64,000 nt of DNA from Zygnema cylindricum (taxonomy: Eukaryota > Streptophyta > Zygnematophyceae > Zygnematales > Zygnemataceae). Shown here in pieces: positions 56,301-64,000 of the stretch. The position numbers were made by a program, and so were the translations under genes. The stretch is taken from the NCBI GenBank assembly GCA_037447655.1, contig JBBHKE010000721.1, positions 56,001-120,000 on the forward strand. Reading direction: 5' to 3'. Numbering within the stretch: the stretch's first letter is position 1; each line of letters starts with the position of its first letter. The notes below the pieces were generated by a model, which saw only the letters and a list, made by a program, of their open reading frames with translations, searched no databases and was not told the origin of the DNA.

Positions 56301-59300
56301 TATCTTACAGAAATCAGGCATCAGCACCACATTAAAAAGCTAAAAGCTGTAGTAACAATTTTGGTGAAAGGTGATTACCTGAAGTTTGTCTGGATCATGC
56401 TATATGTACAAAAGTTTGCAAACTACGGTTGTTTATTTCAAAATGTTGGTAGAGTATCTTTTCCGGAACACATTAAATTTCATGTTTTTTACATCCACCG
56501 CCTACCATCTGGACCATTTTTAGTGTGGCACTGGTCAGTTTGTCCCTCACACAAGGCATGGATCTTTAAGAAATTCAATCAATTCTTGTGCGGGAACCTG
56601 GAATGGAGCATGGTAGTGCTGTGCATTTGAAATAATTTTCTGAATGTAGACTCTTATTTCCTTATTTCAACGTTTACAACGGTATCACGATAGTCACAAT
56701 AAAATTTACGGTTCTATTGATCCTGTGGATAACGTCATACGTCTGGAATGCGGTTTCTTCACTATGTGTAGGGAAACAATGAAGACTGTCTTGTGAGTGG
56801 ATAGTTTGGATAAGGATCTTGTAAAAGTGAAGACAGTTGATATGAATGACTTTTGTCGCCCGGATTTATGAACGGCAAAAAATGCACGATTGCAAAGAAA
56901 TGTTTGACAGTTGAAATGTCTCAAAACTTTTAAAATCCAAGAAATTTTTGAAAGGTTTGAGGAATATTTGACTGTTGGCAACTTTTAAGGTCTTAAAAAA
57001 TACAGCTGAAGCAATTGTACCTAAAAAATCACTTATCAACAATAATATTTGTATTGATAAACATTAGCAAATTCGATAACCAAACTTTCTTTAAATCAAG
57101 AAATTACTGAAAGTTGCAATTCATCAAATGTGCAAGTAGTCTATCAGAATAACATTTGAGCCAATTACCTCAAAAACCTTAACCTCAGGGCTTAAGTCGA
57201 GGTGGGTAGAGGACGGGATAATCAAACTGCAACGTTAATTGTATTTTTTTGTTGTTCTTCTTTTGAGATGCAGAAAACACATATGGTTCTATTTTTGTCG
57301 TATAAAATGAGAGTAGTGGAGTCGAGGCGGATGGAGTATGTAAATCAACTCGCTAAGTACATCCAAGTGGACATCATGGGAAATGACTCATGGGTACGAT
57401 GGTTGAACTTCCCTATCTCTCTCCCTCCCCCCCACTCTCTATCTCCCTCTTCCCTTCTCCTTCTCCCTATCTCTCTCCCTCGCCCTCCCCCTCTCTCTCC
57501 CTCCCTCTACCTCCCCCTCCCTCTTCCCCCCCCTCTCTCCCTCCCCTCCCTCTCTGATTCCCTCTATTCTCCTCTTCCAACTCTTTTCCTCCCTCCCTCC
57601 CTCCCTCCCTCAGGTCCCTGATTGGCAGCTGTTCCACAGTCTGTGGAAGAAGTATCGGTTTGTGCTCGCCTTTGAGAATGCTCTCTGTCGCGACTACGTG
57701 ACGGAGAAGTTCTGGAAGCTGGGGCTCATGCACGAGGCCATTCCGGTGGTCAGGAATGGCCTCACAAAAGACGACATTGCTAAGGTGGCGCCGCCAGGTT
57801 GGTTAGTCTTGTCGGGTCTTATCGGGTTTGTCCCAAGGGTTCGAGGTTGCTTGGTTTTTTCCGTGGGATTTGTTGGGATTCAGTGAAATTGAGTGGGATT
57901 GTTGAGTGTGATGGATTGGATTGAGTGGGATAGAGAGGGATTTTTTGAGGGGGATTGATGGAGATTGATCAAACGGAAAACGAAAACTAGGGTTTGAGGT
58001 TATGTTGTTGTGGTGAACTGTAATCTGCCACCGTTTGAACTGGTTTCTAGGTTTTAAAGGAGTTTAATGTTTAGACGTAAAAATCCCGTTTAAGTGCCGT
58101 TTCAGTGTTTTAAACTTTTGAGCGTCGTTTTTTTGTTTATACCGTTCTATCATCTGTTCACAAAGGACTATACAAAACTTTTTGTTTGTAAATAAACTAC
58201 GTTATGGACCTCACACGAAATCTCTCTTCATGATAAGAAAAACTTATTAAATGACCGGGAACAACGGAGAAATATCAGATCATTCCTGCGTGACAGAAAT
58301 AGAGTTCACTTATTTTTCCTCTCCTTCGGTAAGCTATAGAATCCATGCAATTTTGACTTTGCCGTTTGATTTCCACCCCCTTTTTCCGATTTTGTATAAT
58401 GTCCATGTAATCCCAATTCACTTTTCTTTAAGTCTGCAACTATATTCTATTTCAGGTAGAGCTATTATGACTTGATAAAAGGTAAAAAATCATATGTGGC
58501 AATAGGTCTAAAAAGTACAAACAAAGGTTAAGACGTTAAGACGAGGTTGTTGTTGTTGAAACGTTTTGTGTTTGTCATTCAACTCTCGAAGGTTTTCTGA
58601 GAAAAAGAAGGGCCCCATTCTCAAAAGAAGCTGCCTAACCACCGTGTTTTTTTTTTTTAAGGACCTCAATTACGCCAGTCCTAATCTTCTAGTTTCTTCA
58701 TAGAATCATTTAACTCCCTCATAACGCTTATTTGAGCAAAATGTCCTTGTCGTCTCCTCCATTCAAGGGAATACTTTTGGGGCTCCTAAGCTGATAATTG
58801 TGGCATCATTTCTCATCTTTTACCCTCCCATGGAAAACTCAGTTTCCAATTTTCCTGTCTCTCACATTGTACTTCAGTTCTTGAATTGCTAAACCTTTGC
58901 AATGATTTCAGACGAGCTTTCTGGTTTTTCTAACCACTCGTTTGGCAATATTATTGCTCTCCATTTTCTCTGCCAGCAAACTCACCCATTATTTACTTTA
59001 ACTTCCACCTATTATTTTCACAATATTGTGATGTTTAGTTGTTGAAGTCAATCTCTTTTAAAGGCCATGTAAAACCTAAGCCCTAATGATCAAAGCCCTT
59101 ATTCCTGAAAGAATATTTTTGGTCATTCTTGATAATTGCCTCGTCCTCTCTCTCACCTCTCCAACATTTTCCCTGACCTCTCGTCTGTCACCACTCTCCT
59201 TCCTTTTCTCTCCCCTTTCTTATTTTTTCCGGTTTTTTTGTTTCCCTTTAAAACCTTGTACTTATTTTTTTCTCTCTCCTTTCCCTCTTTCTCACTGATT

Positions 59301-60533
59301 CTAGGATCTTATATAAATGCTCGAGATTTCGAAGGACCAAAACAGCTTGCTGAATATTTACTCAAAGTTGCATCGGATAAAAAATTGTACATGTCGTTCT
59401 TTGAGTGGAAAAAAAAGTATACATTAAAGTTTGACCTCCGAGAAGATATTCGATTTTCATTCGAAATGGCAACTGGCGATTCGGTCAATTCTTGGTGTAA
59501 GGTACGTATTTATATCTCTTTTTCAGTCCATTGTATACCTTTCTTCATCTTGGTAATCTAGGAAGTGTGTTGTCGAAGCTTTTCTTGTTTGACTTTTCAC
59601 CATAAACAAAGGTGCCCTTGAAAGTTCTTTGTGACAACGGCTCAATGCCCTGTTCCTAATTTGATTTTGTGTCTTTGCTCTCATGAAAATAAATATTGTT
59701 GTGAAATGTCTCATGCAGTGATTATTACCAAAAAAAAGAAAATGAAAAAAAATGGGTGCTTCACTATTTTGGATTATTAGTTTGAGGCCTCGTTATCAGC
59801 CATTTTTTTCATTTTCTCTTTGCTGAGTCCTTTCCTGTAATTACTGTAGATCATAATGACAATAATATGTTAAGTGCAATAATTCCTGATTCCTTAAAGA
59901 GGTGTGTTCCGTATGTTGTATTAATAAAAGTCGACAATTGAAATTTACAACAGAAATGTCTGGAGGTAATATTGACGTAAATAGATGTTTCAAATAGTAT
60001 GGTAAGTTATATTTATGAATTCTTTTTGTTTGCTGAAAAGTACTATTGTTAATCACGCATTGCCCTCTGAAAGTCAATTTGGTTAAAGCACTTTTCCCGA
60101 CCTTTCTACTTAATTTGTTAAGGATGCCGGTTATGTCCACTAAAAATAGAGTGGATTTACCACCATCCATTTTCTCCAAAATTCTAATGCAGATCTATTC
60201 TTTGGGTTTTCCTCAAACTTGACATTTTATGGTTTACAGTAAACAGATCCATTTTGTTAATCTCTATAAATATGTACAATTATAATGATTTTTTTGCACA
60301 TTTTTACCAAACTGTATTTCCGATGTGGCAAAAGCATGCTTTTCCTAAAAGGCTGTTTCTTAAATTTAACATGGTAAGGGTGTTTTTTTTGACAGATTTG
60401 TGAAAAATTGCACGATCCAAATCTTTCTTATCGAACTGTGAAGTTTTCTGATACTTGGTGCTATGAAAATCGCGGTCCTCTGAACTATGCGACAAAATGG
60501 TCACAATGTGCACTTGTCGACGATTTGCCGTAA
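44369..60533 (+). CDS. GT10 alpha-1,3-type fucosyltransferase (nine exons)
   Basis: Transfers fucose from GDP-fucose to N-glycan or related acceptors in the Golgi. Exons: 44369-44474, 47161-47382, 47811-47864, 48911-49073, 55535-55844, 57274-57393, 57614-57797, 59305-59501, 60396-60533 (stop TAA). All junctions are phase-compatible, giving about 497 residues. Order: short basic tail; membrane anchor about 24-43, created only when exon 1 joins the 47161 exon; acidic coiled-coil stem about 69-107; KMILLWSEYYTPG and NCQWTTDRS; ADAVWFHL; motif I FNWTMSYKLDSDVWWPYG (about 242-259); motif II YRFVLAFENALCRDYVTEKFW (about 339-359); SYINARDF; FFEWKKK; and a cysteine-bearing C-terminus. The CRDYVTEK form resembles animal, oomycete and plant Lewis-type enzymes more than plant core FUT11/12. 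ATG context is AAGGCCATGG. A 45-bp optional exon at 44557 is discussed separately. Intron 49074-55534 contains copia element D. The 54-nt exon 47811-47864 is the least certain; the catalytic half is firm. Confidence 0.9.
44557..44601 (+). other. Possible 45-nt cassette exon of the fucosyltransferase
   Basis: Bounded by CTGTAG and GTACGTGA and symmetric (phase 1 on both sides), so it can be included without a frameshift. It would add 15 polar/charged residues (DSDLETQKDK...). Inclusion would split the hydrophobic anchor formed by joining 44474 to 47161, so skipping is the likelier default. A decayed copy of the same stretch lies at about 45791-45840. Confidence 0.35.
45791..46030 (+). repeat. 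Decayed copy of 44557-44790 within the same intron
   Basis: Similarity begins at the cassette-like exon (CTACTTGGGGCCAAAAATT versus TTACTTGTGGCCAAAAGT) and continues through GTGAACCTG, CAATATG, the AAATAAA run, GCATTCCTC and TTTTTCTCTTTTG. The splice donor GTACGTG is changed to TTTACGTG in this copy. Confidence 0.6.
46951..47150. repeat. TTTGACCCGG minisatellite, 10-11 bp unit
   Basis: About 19 imperfect units of GTTTGACCCG end 10 bp before the acceptor at 47160. The TTGACC core recurs in nearly every unit. It provides the pyrimidine-rich tract of this acceptor. Confidence 0.9.
47880..48896. repeat. Duplicated intron segment with a T-rich repeat between
   Basis: 47880-48096 and 48678-48893 are copies of about 215 bp (shared AAACAAATATTGGCAAAAAA and AAAATCAGCGAATGA blocks). 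Between them, 48300-48680 is a run of short units with GTCTTTTGTG...TGCAATGTGATCCAAG / CCTTACACCAGTCCC. All of it lies in the intron 47865-48910. Confidence 0.8.
49077..49260. repeat. (GGGA/GGAG)n tract in fucosyltransferase intron
   Basis: Purine tract of about 180 bp, starting 3 bp after the donor at 49074. It makes spurious Gly/Arg/Glu and Pro/Ser/Leu frames and could form G-rich secondary structure in the transcript. Confidence 0.9.
49817..50259 (-). repeat. 3' LTR of element D
   Basis: 443 bp. It differs from the other LTR by a few substitutions and a 9-10 bp duplication of GTCACGTGT near 49957. Contains the near-palindrome GGAAGAATTCGGAATTCC. Confidence 0.92.
50273..50587 (-). pseudogene. 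Element D RNase H
   Basis: 104 codons: LWLRSLLLNMQF, FCDSQGALALMNNPIHH, RTKHIDIQYHFTRDAI and MADFLTKALPRPQF, the standard copia RNase H end. It follows the RT frame after a shift near 50590; the SSTEAEYMSAT block straddles the break. Confidence 0.88.
50598..51475 (-). pseudogene. Element D reverse transcriptase, second half
   Basis: Frame 51475-51134 holds MDVQTAFLYGILTEEIFLQQP. After a shift near 51390, frame 51383-50598 holds LLKSLYGLKQAPRVWNKHL, the catalytic VIYVDDLLLAGPS, EYCLGVFVGRDR and AMTGTRPDIAVSVGQLSQ. Little damage apart from the shifts. Confidence 0.88.
51593..52368 (-). pseudogene. Element D integrase tail, linker and RT start
   Basis: Frame 52368-51646 covers the end of integrase (VGYNTESKAYRIWLTKERQV) and a Ser/Pro-rich linker. 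A shift near 51780 leads to frame 51784-51593 (WKATTDSEFASLLQNGTW, GSKWVFRVKTKSNGT, DKFKARFVA), which ends in a stop just before the next RT block. Confidence 0.82.
52331..52434. repeat. 52-bp tandem duplication in element D
   Basis: Two copies of a unit starting GTCAAGTTTTTGATCC, at 52331 and 52383, differing at about two positions. 52 is not a multiple of three, so it breaks the pol frame. It is a recent replication error. Confidence 0.93.
52384..52886 (-). pseudogene. Element D integrase core
   Basis: Open stretch of about 164 codons: FVTFIDDATRYTYLYSLRRK (first Asp), LRTDNRGEYFSNEF (second Asp; the usual TDNGGE reads TDNRGE) and QQNGVSERYNHTLLNMARSM (Glu). It ends in a 52-bp tandem duplication (52331-52434) that shifts the frame. 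Confidence 0.88.
52989..54089 (-). pseudogene. Element D gag C-terminus, protease and GAG-pre-integrase
   Basis: 366 codons open. Gag end with GGLPASYSTFISSI; zinc knuckle CRYCRASDHVIDAC (CX2CX4HX4C) at about 63-76; aspartic protease WIVDSGASHHLSYRSDW at about 197; then KWHLRYGHLSQSGLHQL of GAG-pre-integrase near the end. A stop or shift separates it from the integrase at 52886. Confidence 0.85.
54101..54563 (-). pseudogene. Element D gag N-terminal part
   Basis: Frame 54563-54216: FNGTDFYGWKFQIEHLFRREKL, WLVRNEEAHSRLVLALEPSQ and GAWTLLSTAYENKS, a typical retrotransposon gag (UBN2/DUF-type) N-terminus. It continues after a break near 54215 in 54101-54307. The start lies close to the primer site, as in B. 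Confidence 0.82.
54535..54545 (-). promoter_or_regulatory. Primer-binding site of element D
   Basis: Minus-strand GGTTATGGGCC next to the LTR, 11 bp in common with the B and C sites. The same half-tRNA priming is inferred. Confidence 0.6.
54546..54981 (-). repeat. 5' LTR of element D
   Basis: 436 bp, pairs with 49817-50259. Plus-strand TATTGAATGAGACG...ATTCCAACA. Confidence 0.92.
57412..57612. repeat. (CCCTCT)n pyrimidine tract in fucosyltransferase intron
   Basis: 200 bp of nearly pure C/T, filling the intron between 57394 and 57613 and forming the acceptor tract. Low-complexity frames on both strands here are artefacts. Confidence 0.9.
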
Positions 60534-60578
60534 ATCCCAATGACAGCATTAATCTTCGGGCATATTTGTTTTGAATGA

Positions 60579-60584
60579 AATAAA
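60579..60584 (+). terminator. Poly(A) signal AATAAA
   Basis: Canonical AATAAA 46 bp after the fucosyltransferase stop codon, followed by a T-rich stretch. This is the likely 3' processing site of that gene. Confidence 0.55.
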
Positions 60585-60599
60585 GTGAGTTCTTGGTCC

Positions 60600-63500
60600 T
60601 TTTTCTCTTCTTATCTTACCCTTTTAATTCCGTCCTTTTTGTTTTTTTCCTCTGGAGAGCAATTTTGTGTTGAAGAGCAACCACAAAAGCCAGGAAGAAC
60701 TGTGGCTTTTATATATTTTGCTACATCTATGGTGGAGTAAATTTAAATTTATGTCAATACTTGTATCATTGTTGTTCATAATAACCTTGGTGTTCATGCT
60801 TTGCCGTGGTTCGCTCAAATTGTTTCTCCTAGAGTTGGTTTCTTTCTACGGTTTTCTCTGTTTTTTTCGGAAAAAAATATTATCATTAATAACAATACTA
60901 TCATCATAACTTTGCTGTTCTTCAAGAAGGCAAAAAGGGCGGGAATCGGACTCAGTATATATTGTAGAAGAGAAGTATTCGGCATGTCAAAATGGACTAA
61001 AAAACCCTAAAAACACACGTACCTCCATATCCGACGCCTTTTTTCACCTTAAATGCAAGTGATATGTAAGAGAAAATATGGCTGCTGTACCAACATGGTG
61101 AAAGTGGAAGGGACGATAGAGGTGTATTTGCGATAGAGTGCTCAGTAATACCGTATTATTACTGTGTATACTGTAATATTTTTAGGGTTTGGTTCAACCA
61201 CCTAAATTTTTGTTTAAAATCCTTTTTTTAGGACCCATAGGTGGAACTTCATCCCACGGCAATAGATATAATACAGTTTGAATGGAACAAAAGTCTTGTG
61301 TACTTCATCTTTGAACAAAGTCATTTATATTTTTGACCTCTTACCTTTTCGTTTGTCTTGCCTTTACTTCGGCACTTTTTGTTTCCTCTACTTTCTTTTT
61401 TTTATTCAAGAAACGTTTTATTGATTGGAAAATGGGGAAATAAAGTCTTGACTTATCGATTAAACAACGTCATAATTTGGAAAAAATAAAAGGTGGGAGT
61501 GGAAGAAATATCTAACTGGCGTAAAGAATTTAATATTGAAAAGCTGTCGTGGCATACAGTGAAATAGGATGACCAAAAAGATATGGAGGAAATATGATAT
61601 ATCAAGGAAAAATTGAGTCGAAAATAAGTAAAACAATATGAAATTAAGAAAATGATAAAAAGTAATTATTTCATCTAAAAAATAAGATAGAAGTACATAG
61701 AGCGAATAAGTTGACGTTAAATCAACAAAATCACTCTCGATCAAAACGATATTGTAGTTTGGAAACTGTCAAAAAATAAAAGGTTGTCGTAGCAAAAAAA
61801 CTTGCTGTTTCATAGCGACAACGCTTTGATTACCGATGTACACTTTTTGTTCATAAGCCGATTAAAATAAATACACGTCCTAAAAGTGATAAGAAAACTT
61901 CACAAATTTTAGTTATTTGTTAATTCATAAAAAAATTTCAGTTATCGGTATAGTATCTAACTTCGATCAGGAACAATTTAGAAGGCACTCCACTTCCTGA
62001 CCTTTGAAGGTTCTATGTACTTAGAAAACAAGCATCTTAGTAAGAAGTGTATGTAAAGAAGCGATTGAAATCAACAACAAACAAAAAATTTCACAGCAAT
62101 CCCTCTTTCCCATTTTCTCTCTTCCCCTCTTCCCCTCTTTCCCTCTCTCCCTCTCCCCCTCCCCCCCTTCCCCTCTTCCCTCTCTAACCGAAGGGAGTTC
62201 CGGTCGGAGTCGCAATCTCATTTTTGTTGATGTTTGTTTCCGAATTCTGGGCTTCAGGAATCATTGAGAATGCTCTTTCCTCCACCGTTTGAATTACCTA
62301 TGTTTCAATTAATTAATTTTCCTCACAGATCAAACCAGAATTTGTATAACTAAAATTATGAAATCTTATCTTTCTGGTCGGCAATTGGTCATTCAGGTGC
62401 AACTCAAACTCCATGTGAAAGAAAAAAAAAAAAAATAGTGGAAGGACTATCAGTGTCCCATGGACTCAGATGGTTTACCATTGCACTTTTTCATGAAGTC
62501 AGCCAATACTATCAGTGTAGATAAGACACATCAAAAAATCGAAATGTCGATAAATTTGTCAAGATGTTAGTAATATAGTTGGCGGCATTTTTTTGTGTGG
62601 TTGGAAATAGACGAGTATTTGGTTGTTCCGTATTAAAGTTAATAAAATTATTATCTTAATTAAAGTGAAAATGTATGGTAATCGAAACACATTGGAACAC
62701 AAACACTTCCAATTCCCACAAAATCTTATGTGGGCCCGTTTACCTGTTCACTATATGACGAACAAACAGCTGGCACGAACTCGCTTATGTCCGCACTTCA
62801 ACAAACATTTTTTCCCCAGATATTACAAATCCAAATAGGTAGAAAACAAAATGACAACCATTCTAGTGACCTCGTCAATCTGTTCAATCCCACAAAATTC
62901 TTTAGAGTTCATCGAGGTGGAAAATCTCTGTTAGGTACAGAACCTCAAGTATGTAAGTCATGAACAAACTCAATACTTATACCCAGCCATTAATATTCGC
63001 GTTTTTCTCAAATACCATAGAAGTTACTCGGCATGTGTTCACAAAAGCGGTTACAGCAACACTGTAGTAACACTATTTTCCACAACTTAAAAGCACGTGT
63101 GGCATAAAATCACATACAAGCAGACCAATATGTTTCGGTGAACTGAAAGACGCACGTAACGCACCATCACTGCTGCGCAGAACTTTTGTCGCGATGAGTA
63201 ATATTTTACAATGAATTTGGCAATGACTAAAACAACAAGATCGGGTAAATTTTGGGCCGAATAAGACATTTTCTACATCTAGAGTTTGGACCTCTACATC
63301 GTTCAAGTTTTACAATCACGACATTAGGCTAAACTTTGGTAAGATCAACACGGAATAGTGGATACCTGAAGTAACAAACTACATTCACTAAAAGGCTTTC
63401 CACGAGGCTTCTCATTCCCGTTAATGCACATGCAAGTGCACGAAAAAATCAAACACTTATACTTACAACATCAATACCATCCACCGTTCCGTCTCTATGG

Positions 63501-64000
63501 CAAGACATATTTAGGAGAACAAACGTTTTTTATTTGCAAAAACGTTTTTACAATATAACATTCTTTGCAATGATTTTCGACTTTCATATGTTTCGTCGCA
63601 TGGAAACCCACAAGTGTCTACAAGAGACATGAACAAAAGCGAATAAGAAAACTAGAAACTCGTCAATTTTCAACACGCTTTCAAATACGACAAAAACCAC
63701 ACAGGTATAAATTGATTGAACCACAAGCAAAACCCGAGAAAAAAAAAAAACAAACGAACAAAGATATGTACATGCAAATTAAACCTATAAAGCACAACCT
63801 ACCTAAAAGATCTACTGTGATTCCTTTCGAGTTTGAGAGTCTTTTGTGAATACAAACTCAAATCTGAACCCCGGCTCAAGTCCATAACCTACCCCGGTTA
63901 CTATTGAAGAAATTAATTGTGTATTATAAAGGTAAAAAACTGTCTTTGTCTTCAAAAACTGGAAAAAGCTTCCCAAAAACGATATAGGGAAAACCGATCC
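60600..64000. other. No identifiable gene
   Basis: 3.4 kb of AT-rich DNA downstream of the fucosyltransferase. It holds a C/T-rich tract (62100-62180) and scattered short open frames without recognisable domains. A very short exon-like reading on the minus strand at 63467-63508 is listed among rejected items. Confidence 0.4.

Noticed and set aside
62021-62221. Minus-strand ORF with a charged C-terminal part.
   Set aside because: Mostly the C/T-rich tract read in one frame; no domain.
63467-63508. Minus-strand ATG with 14 open codons and a strong GTAAGT donor (MSCHRDGTVDGIDV).
   Set aside because: Looks like a first coding exon, but no second exon with recognisable homology was found below 63460; too short to call.

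Overview
This is a stretch of nuclear DNA from a eukaryote. Genes are split by long GT-AG introns with pyrimidine-rich acceptors, most of the window is transposon-derived, and there is no operon-like packing. The organism cannot be fixed from sequence alone. Interstitial TTAGGG-type repeats, low GC outside exons, plant-like Ty1/copia elements and a primer site matching the plant-type initiator tRNA-Met suggest a TE-rich alga or other plant-like protist. A streptophyte alga is one candidate; the species call is weak.

Three host genes are readable. (1) Positions 201-3032, minus strand: most of a tafazzin-family phospholipid acyltransferase, with its 3' end outside the confident reading. (2) Positions 3202-7427, minus strand: a GT8 glycosyltransferase resembling glucoside xylosyltransferases, with a likely membrane-anchor exon at 7246-7427. 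The two genes meet at one small microsatellite-filled intron. The GT8 gene lacks its C-terminal third, the tafazzin gene lacks a start codon, and the junction is in frame. This is either a real gene fusion or an assembly collapse. (3) Positions 44369-60533, plus strand: a nearly complete GT10 (alpha-1,3-type) fucosyltransferase of nine confident exons. It has a signal anchor, a coiled-coil stem, both family motifs and a poly(A) signal. (1) suggests cardiolipin or other phospholipid remodelling; (2) and (3) suggest Golgi glycosylation.

Positions 12985-34552 hold a three-deep nest of related copia LTR retrotransposons: A (plus), split by B (minus), split by C (plus). Each has an exact 5-bp target duplication. 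One LTR of B carries a 2.1-kb satellite array with a ~200-bp dimeric period. A fourth, unrelated and younger copia element (D, 49817-54981, minus) sits antisense in an intron of the fucosyltransferase gene. The other intergenic parts (5.0-12.5 kb and 36.4-42.0 kb) are mosaics of non-autonomous DNA elements. They include a hAT-like MITE with 8-bp target duplications, a second MITE family with CACCGTGAATCGC ends, and a larger TIR element present as a short and a long inverted copy.

The most novel signals are in the LTRs of A, B and C. Each carries an antisense tRNA-like module with a B-box and a dense array of GTAC sites next to a G-box. All four copia elements have a primer site matching the anticodon arm of initiator tRNA-Met. 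Positions 34558-36474, 41983-44368 and 60600-64000 hold nothing I can identify.
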